Source: Achromobacter sp. MFA1 R4
GTDB taxonomy: Bacteria; Pseudomonadota; Gammaproteobacteria; Burkholderiales; Burkholderiaceae_B
NCBI RefSeq assembly: GCF_900156745.1
Contig: NZ_LT707065.1
Coordinates: forward strand, 2,914,001-2,978,000
DNA length: 64,000 nt
Direction of reading: 5' to 3'
Shown in pieces: positions 26,638 through 35,678 of this stretch. Both the position numbers and the translations under genes were made by a program. A model generated the notes under the pieces. That model did no database searches, had not been told where the DNA came from, and saw nothing but the letters and a program-made list of their open reading frames with translations. Position 1 is the first letter of the stretch, and each line of letters starts with the position of its first letter.

Positions 26638-27984
26638 TCAGCGGGTCACTGCGATCAAATCCAGCTTGAGTTCGGGAATGCCGGCGGGCGCATAGATGGC
26701 GATGCTGCGCGCCTGCAGCATGCGGTCATACAGCGAGCCCCGCGTCTGCAGGGCGAAATAGACGGCGCCCGGCTTGACGGGCACGGCGGGCGGCACCTGC
26801 GGCGTGTAGGCGAGCGGCACGCCGGGCATGGCGGACAGCACCAGCTTGTCCACGTCTTCGGGCGCGCCCACCTTGAAGCGCATGGGCACGCTCTCCGACA
26901 GCTCGGCGGCGGGCATCGCGGCCTGCACGGCCAGATAAAGCGACGTGGTCTCGTCCAGCTTTTCCGAATCGAGCCGTCCCATGTGGAACGAGGGACGCAG
27001 CTCTTCGAGCATGATGGAGAAGTAGCGGGTCGAGATCACGGTTTCGAGCAGGTCGCGCAGGATCTCGTCCATGCGGGCGAACGCCGGGCCGGGGGCATCG
27101 TGGCGATACACGGGCAGATCGGCCAGCGTATGCACCTTGGAGAAGGTCATCAGCGCGCCTGCCAGCCGCGCCAGCTCCTGGAAGAGGCGTTCGGGATGCA
27201 GTTGCGGGTGATGGAACAGGTGCGACAGCGTGGCGTAGGCTTCGTTGGCCGTGTGCAGCAGCCAGAACGAGGCGACGTCGCCCGAGCGGAACTCGATGAT
27301 GTTCTTGCTGGGCTCGCGATGAAAGCCATAGAGCGCGTTGACCTTGGCCTGCAAGGCGTCGAGCAGCCGGCGCAGTTGTTCGTGCAGCGCGCCCGAGGCC
27401 GTGAGCGACAGGCTGGGGGCGATGAAGGTGGTGTCCAGTTCGTAGCCCGCGCTGGCGGTGCGCCGTACGCGCGCGACGGGGATCGCCAGCAGCTCATCGC
27501 GCGGCTCCAATTCGGAAATCAGGCGCACGTCCTTGCGCAGGAACGCCAGCTCGGCGGACGCGGCGCCCGTGTAGAGATCGGGCGCGGGCGCATTGTCATG
27601 CGTGTAGCGCGTGTCGAAGCTGCCCGTGGTCTGTGCGTCGCGGTAGTTGCCGCCGATCGCCTTCAGCGGATGGATCGCCAGATAGAACACGGCTTCGCTC
27701 ACGCCGTCCAGCGCCGTCAGGGCAACGGGCGGGGGCAGCTCATCGCCATGCGGCGCGCTGTAGAGTTCGCCATCGGGAAACACCGCGCTCATTTCGGTGG
27801 CGCGCAACATGCCGTTGGCGAGCGCGGCGGCATCGAAGCGCGCCGAACGCAGACCCCACGCATAGGGATGCAGCGCTCGGGCCATCTCGGCCAGCCGGTC
27901 TTCGTGATAGGCATCCTGCCGCTGGAAATGCTGCGGCCGCAGGAACAAACCTTCGCCCCAAAGGACTTTGGCTGAGTAACTCAA
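26638..27984 (-). CDS. tssK: T6SS baseplate protein TssK
   Basis: 448 residues with the TssK N-terminus (KVLWGEGLFLRPQHFQRQD), which binds the TssF/TssG wedge, and the C-terminal membrane-facing domain near MLQARSIAIYAPAGIPELKL. The start codon is TTG at 27984: GGGAG lies 8 nt upstream and no in-frame ATG fits the conserved N-terminus. A noncanonical start may hold its synthesis below that of tssJ. It is followed by tssL and preceded by an 88-bp gap containing an AT-rich inverted repeat. Confidence 0.97.
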   Translation of the reverse strand: MSYSAKVLWGEGLFLRPQHFQRQDAYHEDRLAEMARALHPYAWGLRSARFDAAALANGMLRATEMSAVFPDGELYSAPHGDELPPPVALTALDGVSEAVFYLAIHPLKAIGGNYRDAQTTGSFDTRYTHDNAPAPDLYTGAASAELAFLRKDVRLISELEPRDELLAIPVARVRRTASAGYELDTTFIAPSLSLTASGALHEQLRRLLDALQAKVNALYGFHREPSKNIIEFRSGDVASFWLLHTANEAYATLSHLFHHPQLHPERLFQELARLAGALMTFSKVHTLADLPVYRHDAPGPAFARMDEILRDLLETVISTRYFSIMLEELRPSFHMGRLDSEKLDETTSLYLAVQAAMPAAELSESVPMRFKVGAPEDVDKLVLSAMPGVPLAYTPQVPPAVPVKPGAVYFALQTRGSLYDRMLQARSIAIYAPAGIPELKLDLIAVTR

Positions 27985-28015
27985 AATAAGCGCTCCCTCT
28001 TGCTTCTTTCCTGGT

Positions 28016-28033
28016 TCTATATGGCTATATAGA
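28016..28033. other. AT-rich inverted repeat in the tssJ-tssK gap
   Basis: tctatat-ggct-atataga forms a 7-bp inverted repeat with a 4-nt loop in the gap between tssJ and tssK. It stands out by its AT content. It could be a small RNA hairpin or a protein-binding site; no T-run follows. Confidence 0.5.
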
Positions 28034-28072
28034 TGAAAGGGTTGGACGAACGGCGCGCGGCCGCGATGCGCG

Positions 28073-28690
28073 TCAACCCGGACACTGCACGCCGGACAGG
28101 CGCGACGGATCGTAGGCGGGCATGCCCGCCGGCAGCGTGAGGCTGCCCGTGGCCACCGTCAACGCGCAAGCGTGCGCGCCCAATACGATGCCGTCGTCTT
28201 CCACGCTTTCAACCTTGAATACGTACTTCCATCGCATGGGCGCGGGGGCGTAGAACAGCCCGGCGACTGCGATGTAGTCAGCTTGCTTGGGGACTTTTTC
28301 GACGGTTTCGTATCGCTGTCCCGGCGTGAGCGTGAGCTCGCGCGAACCCAGCATCGATTCCCCCAGCGCCGCTTTCTCCCCGGCAGTGTCTATCAATTGC
28401 GTGAGCGGCGCACGCTGGAATTGCTCAGGATTCTTCAGGTAGTATATTTTTGTAACTACCGCCATCGGCTGGCCAGCGCCGGCATTCAAATTTTCTCCGG
28501 CGTGAATCGCCAATTTCACTTCCACAGGCGCGTTTTCGGGCTTTTTCAGGCCCGCCATCTCGATCGCATTCCCCGTCAAACCGGCGACCGCGCCAATGGC
28601 CGAAACGGCCGCACATCCAGTGATGGCGGTGCTTGCAAGCGCGCATGCCAGGGCCGTGAACAAACGTGATAAATGGATATGTTTGGACAT
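28073..28690 (-). CDS. tssJ: T6SS outer-membrane lipoprotein TssJ
   Basis: 205 residues with signal peptide and lipobox ITGC (Cys26). The transthyretin-like core follows (VEVKLAIHAGENLNAG, VTKIYYLKNPEQFQ, YIAVAGLFYAPAPMRWKYVF), as in TssJ/VasD/SciN. It is tethered to the outer membrane and binds the periplasmic end of TssM. It is the first gene of the leftward operon tssJ-tssK-tssL-vgrG-unknown and faces the rightward core operon across a shared 156-bp regulatory region. Confidence 0.95.
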   Translation of the reverse strand: MSKHIHLSRLFTALACALASTAITGCAAVSAIGAVAGLTGNAIEMAGLKKPENAPVEVKLAIHAGENLNAGAGQPMAVVTKIYYLKNPEQFQRAPLTQLIDTAGEKAALGESMLGSRELTLTPGQRYETVEKVPKQADYIAVAGLFYAPAPMRWKYVFKVESVEDDGIVLGAHACALTVATGSLTLPAGMPAYDPSRLSGVQCPG

Positions 28691-28846
28691 GGCTCTTTAT
28701 ACCGGAAGTGTGTGAAGCAATACAGATCGCGGCATGATGCGTGCAAATTGGCGGCAAGTAACATGAAGACACTCGCTGTAGCTTTGCACTAACAAAAGGT
28801 TGTTGAAATACGGCCCCTAGTTACAACCCCGCTAGGTGCTTAAAAA
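28691..28846. promoter_or_regulatory. Divergent promoter region between tssJ and the TPR-lipoprotein/tssB operon
   Basis: 156 bp of AT-rich sequence between the two core T6SS operons, so promoters for both must lie here. A weak candidate for the rightward operon is TTGTTG, 16 bp, TACAAC at about 28,801-28,828. No sigma-54 site or obvious operator could be identified. AGGTG serves as ribosome site for the downstream lipoprotein. Confidence 0.5.
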
Positions 28847-29518
28847 ATGCCCTTTTCCCGCCTCGTTGTTATCGCAGGTGTCGTTGCATTGATGGCCGGT
28901 TGCGCCTCCGTCAAGCCGCAGTCGGAAGCCGAATACGAAAAGTCCCTGGCCGCCGCGCAAAAGACGCTGGAGCAAAAGAGCGCCGACCAGGCTGTCGCGC
29001 AGTTCGAGGAGATCGCCCAGCGCAATCCGTCCAAGGGCGAGCCGTGGTCCTACATCGCGAAGATCCGCTTCGACCAGCAGAAATACGGCCAGGCGATCGT
29101 CGCCGCCGATGAAACCCTGAGCCGCGATCCGGATGACTTCGTGGCCAAGACGGTGCGTGCCGTCGGGGGCCTGCGCGTGGCCATGCAGTCGCTGGCCGAC
29201 CTGCGCGCCGACGCGCTGCTGGCCGGCAACGCCCGCGCGGACGCCGTGGCGCTGGCTGCGTCGATGCGCGAAACCCTCGGCCAGGACGTGTTGTTCCCCG
29301 AAGGCAAGCGACCGCAACGTCCGCGCCAACCGCGCAAGGTCGAGCCGGTGGCCGCCACCCCGGCCCCGTCCGCGTCGCCGGCTGCTTCCGCCTCGCCGGC
29401 CACGTCCGCCACGCCGGCGCCGTCCGCAGCCCCGTCTTCCCCGCAGCAACCCGCCAACCCGCCTGCCCAGCCGCCCAACCGCGCGCCGAATCCGTTCGGC
29501 GACCTGCTGACCAAGTGA
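28847..29518 (+). CDS. T6SS-associated TPR-like lipoprotein
   Basis: 223 residues with lipobox LMAGC (Cys19). The mature N-terminal half is helical and TPR-like (YEKSLAAAQKTLEQKSADQA, PWSYIAKIRFDQQKYGQAIV, ADETLSRDPDDFVAKTVRAV). The C-terminal part from about 155 is Pro/Ala/Ser-rich and probably disordered, ending in NPFGDLLTK. It leads the operon 71 bp before tssB. Lipoproteins of this kind precede tssB in several T6SS loci of this order. A role in assembly at the envelope is inferred; no catalytic motif is present. Confidence 0.85.
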   Translation: MPFSRLVVIAGVVALMAGCASVKPQSEAEYEKSLAAAQKTLEQKSADQAVAQFEEIAQRNPSKGEPWSYIAKIRFDQQKYGQAIVAADETLSRDPDDFVAKTVRAVGGLRVAMQSLADLRADALLAGNARADAVALAASMRETLGQDVLFPEGKRPQRPRQPRKVEPVAATPAPSASPAASASPATSATPAPSAAPSSPQQPANPPAQPPNRAPNPFGDLLTK

Positions 29519-29589
29519 TACCTCCGGGAGCGCGCGGCCCACGGCGGCGCCCCTGACCGACAGACAAGATCCTTTGCACGGAGCCTGCC

Positions 29590-30105
29590 ATGGCCAAGAA
29601 AGAAAGCGTTCAGAAACGACTGCAGAAAGTCCGTCCGCCGCGCGTTCAGCTCACGTATGACGTGGAGAAGGGCGACGCCATCGAACAGAAGGAACTTCCC
29701 TTCGTGGTCGGCGTGGTGGGCGACTTTTCGGCGCAGTCCGAAGCAGAGCTGCCCCGCCTGAAGGACCGCAAGTTCGTCAACATCGATGTCGACAACTTCG
29801 ACGACGTGATGCGCGGGCTGGAGCCGCGCGCGGCGTATCGGGTGAAGAACCGCCTGACCGATGAGGGCGGCACCTTCGGCGTCGATCTCAAATTCCGTTC
29901 CATCGAGGACTTTCGTCCCGAAGCCGTGGTGCAGCAGGTGGATCCGCTGCGCGAGCTGCTGGACATCCGTACCAAGCTGGCCGATCTGCGCAACAAGCTT
30001 GCCGGCAACGACAAGCTCGAAGACCTGCTGGGCGAAGTGCTGACCAGCACCGAAAAGCTGCAACAGCTGACCAGCGAGACCGACAAGGGAGGCCGCAATG
30101 AGTAA
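29590..30105 (+). CDS. tssB: T6SS contractile sheath small subunit TssB (VipA)
   Basis: 171 residues with the typical TssB start (KKESVQKRLQKVRPPRVQLT), the PFVVGVVGDFSA block, FVNIDVDNFDDVM, and a C-terminal helix. TssB pairs with TssC to build the contractile sheath around the Hcp tube. The gene overlaps tssC by 8 bp, ensuring balanced synthesis of the two sheath subunits. Length and sequence are fully typical. Confidence 0.98.
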   Translation: MAKKESVQKRLQKVRPPRVQLTYDVEKGDAIEQKELPFVVGVVGDFSAQSEAELPRLKDRKFVNIDVDNFDDVMRGLEPRAAYRVKNRLTDEGGTFGVDLKFRSIEDFRPEAVVQQVDPLRELLDIRTKLADLRNKLAGNDKLEDLLGEVLTSTEKLQQLTSETDKGGRNE

Positions 30106-31597
30106 TTCCGCCGCCGCGCAAAACGCCGCCGCCACCGCCGACGCCACGCAGACGCAGAGCGGGCTGCTGGACCAGATCGTCGAGCAGAGCCGTGTCGCCA
30201 AATCCACCGCCGAGCACGACCGCGCCAAGGACATCATTGGCGAGCTGGTGCGCGAAGTGATGAAAGGCACCGTCGTGGTGTCCGACAACCTGTCGGCCAT
30301 GCTGGACGCGCGCGTCGCCGAACTGGACCGCCTGATCTCGGCCCAGCTCAGCGAAGTGATGCACGCGCCCGAGTTCCAGAAGCTGGAAAGCACCTGGCGC
30401 GGCCTGCACTACCTGTGCCAGGAAACCGACACCAGCCCGATGCTGAAGATCAAGGTGCTCAACACCACCAAGCGCGACCTGGTGCGCGATTTCCAGACGG
30501 CGATCGACTTCGACCAGAGCCTGATGTTCAAGAAGGTGTACGAAGAGGAATTCGGCACGTTCGGCGGCGCCCCGTTCGGCGCGCTGCTGGGCAACTTCGA
30601 GATCACGCGCCAGCCGGAGGACATGTACTTCATCGAACAGATGTCGCACGTGGCCGCCGCGTCGCACGCGCCGTTCATTGCCTCGGCGTCGCCCGAGCTG
30701 CTGGGCCTGGACAGCTTTGCCGACCTGGGACGCCCGCGCGATCTGGCCAAGGTCTTCGACACGGTCGAATACACCAAGTGGCGCAGCTTCCGCGACTCGG
30801 AGGATTCGCGCTATGTCGGCCTGACGATGCCGCGCTTTCTGGGCCGCCTGCCGTACGACCCGGTGGAGGGCACGACGGTCGAAGGCTTCAACTTCGTCGA
30901 GGACGTGGACGGCACCGACCATTCCAAGTACCTGTGGTGCAACGCCGCGTGGGCCTTCGGCGCGCGCCTGACGGCGGCATTCGCCGACTTCGGCTGGTGC
31001 GCGGCGATCCGCGGCGTGGAGGGCGGCGGCCTGGTCGAGAACCTGCCCACGCACACGTTCAAGACGGACGACGGCGAAATCGCGCTCAAGTGCCCGACCG
31101 AAATCGCCATCACCGACCGCCGCGAAAAGGAACTGAGCGACCAGGGCCTGATCCCGCTGGTGCATTGCAAGAACTCGGACTACGCAGCCTTCTTTGGCGC
31201 CCAGTCCGTGCAGAAGGCCAAGAAGTACAACACGGACAGCGCCAACGCCAACGCGGTGTTGTCGGCGCAGCTGCAATACATCTTCTCGGTGTCGCGCGTG
31301 GCGCACTACCTGAAGGCGATGATGCGCGACAAGATCGGCAGCTTCGCGTCTGCGCAGTCCGTAGAGAGTTTCCTGAATCGCTGGGTGTCGCAGTATGTGC
31401 TGCTGGACGACAACGCGACGCAGGAACAGAAGGCGCAGTTCCCGCTGCGCGAAGCTTCGGTGCAAGTGGCCGAGGTGCCCGGTCGTCCTGGCGTCTTCCG
31501 CGCCGTGGCGTTCCTGCGGCCGCATTTCCAGCTTGACGAACTCTCGATTTCCTTGCGCCTGGTCGCCGAACTGCCGGCCCAGGCCCAGAAATCCTGA
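30098..31597 (+). CDS. tssC: T6SS contractile sheath large subunit TssC (VipB)
   Basis: 499 residues. Conserved blocks include LDARVAELDRLISAQLSEVM, PEFQKLESTWRGLHYL, FGALLGNFEITR, and near the end RAVAFLRPHFQLDELSISLR. TssC forms most of the sheath; its N-terminal region is the recognition target of the ClpV ATPase encoded downstream. It lies between tssB (8-bp overlap) and hcp (45-bp gap). Confidence 0.98.
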   Translation: MSNSAAAQNAAATADATQTQSGLLDQIVEQSRVAKSTAEHDRAKDIIGELVREVMKGTVVVSDNLSAMLDARVAELDRLISAQLSEVMHAPEFQKLESTWRGLHYLCQETDTSPMLKIKVLNTTKRDLVRDFQTAIDFDQSLMFKKVYEEEFGTFGGAPFGALLGNFEITRQPEDMYFIEQMSHVAAASHAPFIASASPELLGLDSFADLGRPRDLAKVFDTVEYTKWRSFRDSEDSRYVGLTMPRFLGRLPYDPVEGTTVEGFNFVEDVDGTDHSKYLWCNAAWAFGARLTAAFADFGWCAAIRGVEGGGLVENLPTHTFKTDDGEIALKCPTEIAITDRREKELSDQGLIPLVHCKNSDYAAFFGAQSVQKAKKYNTDSANANAVLSAQLQYIFSVSRVAHYLKAMMRDKIGSFASAQSVESFLNRWVSQYVLLDDNATQEQKAQFPLREASVQVAEVPGRPGVFRAVAFLRPHFQLDELSISLRLVAELPAQAQKS

Positions 31598-31642
31598 GCG
31601 TCATTGCACTGACAACTCATCCATTGAAAGAGGTTATCAACA

Positions 31643-32146
31643 ATGAAGGACATCTACGTCAAGTTCGGCAATCCGGCGCTCAAGGGCGAGTCGCAAGACA
31701 AGGACCACCCGGACTGGATCGAAGTCAGCTCGTGGCGCCACGAGATCATCCAGCCGCGTTCGGCCACCGCTTCGACCTCGGGCGGCCACACCGCCGAGCG
31801 CACCGAACATGGGGAAATGATCTTCACCAAGGACCTGGACGTTGTCAGCCCGCTGCTGTATCAGCACGCCTCGGGCGGCACCACGTTCGATGAAGTCACC
31901 ATCGATTTCCTGCGCGCCGACGGCGAGGGCAACCGCGTCAAGTACCTGGAAATCAAGCTGAAGTACGTGATCATCGCGCGCGTGGCGCCGGAAGTGGTGG
32001 CCGAAGGCCTGCCGCACGAGACCTTCTCGCTGAAGTACGCCGCCGTGCAGTGGAAGTACACGCAGCAGAAGGTGGGCGGCAACCAGGGCGGCAACGCCCA
32101 GGGCGCCTGGAGCCTGACCAAGAACGACAAGACCTACTCGGTCTGA
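31643..32146 (+). CDS. hcp: T6SS inner tube protein Hcp
   Basis: 167 residues. The sequence begins MKDIYVKFGNPALKGESQD and contains GEMIFTKDLDVVSPLLYQ and TFDEVTIDFLRAD, typical of the Hcp tube ring. Hexamers stack into the expelled tube and can carry small effectors in the lumen. AAGAGG lies just before the ATG. The 45-bp upstream gap and separate ribosome site fit high-level synthesis. No effector extension is fused. Confidence 0.97.
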   Translation: MKDIYVKFGNPALKGESQDKDHPDWIEVSSWRHEIIQPRSATASTSGGHTAERTEHGEMIFTKDLDVVSPLLYQHASGGTTFDEVTIDFLRADGEGNRVKYLEIKLKYVIIARVAPEVVAEGLPHETFSLKYAAVQWKYTQQKVGGNQGGNAQGAWSLTKNDKTYSV

Positions 32147-32225
32147 TCGCGCCCGCTGGCAGGAACACCGCGGCCCGGCGTGGCCGCGGCCCTGCCACGT
32201 CGCTGTGTTTGTTTTCGAGGCCCCG

Positions 32226-32711
32226 ATGAAAGGATTCGAACCGAGTCTCTTCGACAAGCTGTTCGAAGCAGAGGGCCAGTCGCCCTATGCGCTGCGGCGC
32301 TTGTCGATCGAGGAAATGAAAGAGACGGTGGCGCGCGACATCGAGGCCCTGTTGAACACCCGCATGGTGTTCACCGCGGAAGATCTGCGGCGCTACCCGA
32401 ACTGCCAGCGTTCGCTGCTGACGTACGGGCTGTCGGACTTCTCCGGGCTGAGCCTGGCGAGCCACTACGACCGCGAGTTCATCTGCCGGTCGCTCGAACA
32501 GGCGATCGCGCGGCACGAGCCGCGGCTGACGCACGTGCGGGTGATGCTGCAGGTCGACGGCCGCGCGACGTCGGTGCTGTACTTCGCGATCACGGCGATG
32601 CTGGACGTGGGGCCCGCCCACGAGCCCGTGACCTTTGACGCGACGTTGCAGCCATCGACCCTGCAGTACTCCGTGACCAAGGGCTGGGCCAAGAGCCCGG
32701 CCACGGTCTGA
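32226..32711 (+). CDS. tssE: T6SS baseplate protein TssE (gp25-like)
   Basis: 161 residues from the ATG at 32226 (MKGFEPSLFDKL); a GTG/ATG start slightly upstream at 32205 is less likely. The gp25-like core includes VARDIEALLNTRM, LLTYGLSDFSGLS and EFICRSLEQAIARHEPRLTH, the lysozyme-like wedge fold without catalytic residues. TssE connects the baseplate wedge to the first sheath ring. It sits between hcp and tssF. Confidence 0.96.
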   Translation: MKGFEPSLFDKLFEAEGQSPYALRRLSIEEMKETVARDIEALLNTRMVFTAEDLRRYPNCQRSLLTYGLSDFSGLSLASHYDREFICRSLEQAIARHEPRLTHVRVMLQVDGRATSVLYFAITAMLDVGPAHEPVTFDATLQPSTLQYSVTKGWAKSPATV

Positions 32712-32762
32712 CGCATCGAACCGCGGTGCAGGTGCCCCGGCGCGCCGGACAGGAAGACATCA

Positions 32763-34601
32763 ATGGAAGAACTGCTGCCCTATTACGAGCGCGAACTTGG
32801 CTTTCTGCGCACGTCGTCGCGCGACTTCGCCGAGCGCTATCCGAAGATCGCCGCGCGGCTGGGGCTGTCGGGCGAGACCTGCGAAGATCCGCACGTCGAA
32901 CGCATGATCGAGTCGTTCGCGTTGCTGAGCGCCCGCATCAACAAGAAGCTGGACGACGACTACCCCGAATTCACCGAAGCGCTGTTCGAGGTGATGTACC
33001 CGCATTACCTGCGGCCGTTTCCCTCTTGCAGTGTGGCGCAGTTCGACCTGGGCGGCGCGGGGGCGCAGTTGACCGCGCCCGTGCGCATCGGCCGCGGCAC
33101 CGAGCTGAAATCCCATCCGGTGCGCGGCGTGGCGTGCCGTTTCCGCACGGCGTATGAGGTCGCGCTGGCGCCCGTGGAGGTGCAGCGCGCGGGGTTCGTG
33201 TCCAGCGCCACGGCGCCGGCCACGGCCAAGCTGCCCGCCGGCGTCACCGCCCGCTTCTCGGTCACGCTGGGGTGCCAGGGCGAGAACCAGCACTTCGGCA
33301 TGCTGGGCATCGACCGGCTGCGCGTCTACCTGCACGGTGAACCGTCGTTCGTGGCGGCGCTGCGCGACGCCTTGTTCCTGCGCGCGGCCGCGGCGTATGT
33401 GGAGTGGCAGCCGGGGCGCTGGGACCGTTTGCCCGCGATTCCGCTGGCGCAGGTCGGACTGGCCGAGGAAGACGCGCTGATCGACTTTCCGGCCAGCTCG
33501 CATCCGGCGTATCGCCTGCTGGCCGAGTACTTCGTCTTTTCCGAAAAATTCAATTTCGTCGACATCGACCTGGCGGCCCTGCGCCCCTATCTGGGCACCG
33601 TGCGGCAATTCACGCTGCATCTGCCGGTAAGCGGGGTGCGCGCCGATTCCAACACGGCGCGGCTGCTGGAGTCGACGTCGGCGGACAATCTGCGGCTGGG
33701 CTGCACGCCGGTGGTGAACCTGTTTCCCCAGCGCGCCGACCCCATCCGCGTGACGCATGCGGCGGCGTCCTATCCGGTGGTGGCCGATGCGCGGCGTGCC
33801 TATGGCTACGAGGTCTATTCCATCGACCGCGTGCGCCAGGTGCGGCAGAACGCGCAGGGCGACGCGGTGGTGGATTTCCGGCCGTTCTACTCGCTGCATC
33901 ACGGCGAGTCGCCGGAGTCCGCCGGCCATTACTGGACGATGCGGCGCGATGCCGCGATGGCCCAGCGCAGCCCGGGATACGAAACCGAGATATCGATCGT
34001 GGATATCGATTTCGATCCGTCGGTGCCGCAGACCGAAACCCTGAGCCTGGACCTGACCTGCACCAATCGCGATCTGCCGTCGCACATCGCCGTGGGGCAA
34101 TCGGGCGGCGACCTGTTCCTGGAAGGCGGGACGGTGGCGCGCGCCATCCGGATGCTGCGCCGGCCGACGCATTCGCACCGATTCCAGCAGGGGCGCGCGG
34201 CGCACTGGCGGCTGATTTCCCATCTGGCCCTGAACCATCTGTCCCTGGTGCAGAGCGGCCTGCCGGCCTTGAAGGAAACGCTGCGCCTGTACGACCTGTC
34301 GGGCTCGGCGGTGGCGGCGCGACAGATAGAAGGCCTGGTCGGCCTGGACTACAAGCCGGCCACGCACTGGATGCCCGGCGAGCCCTTCGCGACGTTCGTG
34401 CGCGGCATCGAGATCCGGCTGACCGTCAACGAAGACCACTTCGTGGGCACGAGCCTGCATGCGTTCGTGGCCGTCATCAACCGCTTCTTCGGCCTGTACG
34501 TGCACGCCAACAGTTTCGTGCAATTGGTCGTGTTGTCGCGCCGCGGCGCGGAGGAATTACTACGATGCCCCCCATGCAACGGCGACGCCATCCTAGCGTG
34601 A
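32763..34601 (+). CDS. tssF: T6SS baseplate protein TssF
   Basis: 612 residues, the usual TssF length. The N-terminus MEELLPYYERELGFLRTSSR and the block DPHVERMIESFALLSARINK are strongly conserved, as is the C-terminal region YVHANSFVQLVVLSRRG. Two TssF and one TssG form the wedge around the VgrG hub, with TssK as membrane adaptor. The end overlaps the tssG start by 37 bp. Confidence 0.97.
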   Translation: MEELLPYYERELGFLRTSSRDFAERYPKIAARLGLSGETCEDPHVERMIESFALLSARINKKLDDDYPEFTEALFEVMYPHYLRPFPSCSVAQFDLGGAGAQLTAPVRIGRGTELKSHPVRGVACRFRTAYEVALAPVEVQRAGFVSSATAPATAKLPAGVTARFSVTLGCQGENQHFGMLGIDRLRVYLHGEPSFVAALRDALFLRAAAAYVEWQPGRWDRLPAIPLAQVGLAEEDALIDFPASSHPAYRLLAEYFVFSEKFNFVDIDLAALRPYLGTVRQFTLHLPVSGVRADSNTARLLESTSADNLRLGCTPVVNLFPQRADPIRVTHAAASYPVVADARRAYGYEVYSIDRVRQVRQNAQGDAVVDFRPFYSLHHGESPESAGHYWTMRRDAAMAQRSPGYETEISIVDIDFDPSVPQTETLSLDLTCTNRDLPSHIAVGQSGGDLFLEGGTVARAIRMLRRPTHSHRFQQGRAAHWRLISHLALNHLSLVQSGLPALKETLRLYDLSGSAVAARQIEGLVGLDYKPATHWMPGEPFATFVRGIEIRLTVNEDHFVGTSLHAFVAVINRFFGLYVHANSFVQLVVLSRRGAEELLRCPPCNGDAILA

Positions 34602-35656
34602 TGGACGCGCTGCTGGCAGAGCCGCAGCGCTTCAAGTTTTTCCAGGCGGTGCGCCTGCTGGAGCAGTGCTTTGCGCGGCAGGAGCGCGGCGCGACGCGCC
34701 ACACGGTGCCCGTGCATCTGCGCTTTCCCAATGCGCCCGGGCTGGGCTTTCCGCCCAGCGAAATCGTCGACGCGGTGGCGTATGACAAGCATGGCGAGGT
34801 GCTGGCCGACGAAGCGGCGCGCCAGGCCGCCGTGGCCGAAGGCCGGCTGGGCCGCGTGGACGTGACGCCGGCGTTCTTCGGGCTGCTGGGCGGGCAGGGC
34901 GCGCTGCCGCTGCACTATTCGGAAATGCTGGCGAACCGGGAGAGCCTGCGGCGCGACCGGGGCGCGCGCGCCTTCTTCGACATTTTCTCGAACCGGGCGG
35001 CCGCGTTGTTCTACGCCGCCTGGAAGAAGTACCGCATGCCGTTGCGGCATGAGACCGACCAGGACCATCATTTCCTGCCGCTGTTGCTGGCCTTGGGCGG
35101 CATCGGCCACCCGGCGCTGCGCGACCGGCTGCACAACGGCGCGGGCAGGGTGTTCGATGAGTCCGTTGCCCACTACGCCGCGGCCGCGCGCCAGCGGCCG
35201 GTGTCGGCGCCGTTCCTGCAGCGCGTGCTGCAGGACTACTTCGGCGTGCCGCTGCGGGTGGAACAGTTCGTGGGCCGCTGGTATGACGTGCCGCCGCAGA
35301 ACCGCACGCGGCTCGGACAGCCGGGCGCCGTGCTGGGCGTGTCCGCGCTGGCGGGCGATCGCATCTGGCAGCGCGATCTGCGCATCCGGCTGTGGATCGG
35401 CCCCTTGGCGCGCCAGGCCTATACCGACTTCCTGCCGGGCGGCGAGCGCGCGCGGGCGCTGGAGAAGCTGTTGACGATGTTCGGCGGCATGACCTTCGAG
35501 TACGAGGTGCGGCTGGTGCTGGCGCGCGAGAGCGTCACGCCGTGCCGGCTAGGCGAAGGCGGCGAGGTCCGCCTGGGCTGGAATTCCTTTTTATGCACCG
35601 AGCCGGCGCGCGAGGACCGCGACGACGCCAGCTACGAACTGCACACCATTCACTGA
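34565..35656 (+). CDS. tssG: T6SS baseplate protein TssG
   Basis: 363 residues from an ATG at 34565 with GGAGG about 10 nt upstream, inside tssF. The open frame extends far upstream but that part is antisense-like shadow of tssF. TssG features: ALLAEPQRFKFFQAVRLLEQ near the start, the VDVTPAFFGLLGGQGALPLHY motif region, and RVEQFVGRWYDVP. It bridges the two TssF copies in the wedge. A second ATG at 34574 is possible. Confidence 0.95.
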   Translation: MPPMQRRRHPSVMDALLAEPQRFKFFQAVRLLEQCFARQERGATRHTVPVHLRFPNAPGLGFPPSEIVDAVAYDKHGEVLADEAARQAAVAEGRLGRVDVTPAFFGLLGGQGALPLHYSEMLANRESLRRDRGARAFFDIFSNRAAALFYAAWKKYRMPLRHETDQDHHFLPLLLALGGIGHPALRDRLHNGAGRVFDESVAHYAAAARQRPVSAPFLQRVLQDYFGVPLRVEQFVGRWYDVPPQNRTRLGQPGAVLGVSALAGDRIWQRDLRIRLWIGPLARQAYTDFLPGGERARALEKLLTMFGGMTFEYEVRLVLARESVTPCRLGEGGEVRLGWNSFLCTEPAREDRDDASYELHTIH

Positions 35657-35678
35657 CCTCATCACACCATAGAGATCC

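Noticed and set aside
32180..32638. Alternative Arg-rich frame overlapping tssE
   Set aside because: Out of frame with the clearly conserved gp25-like protein.
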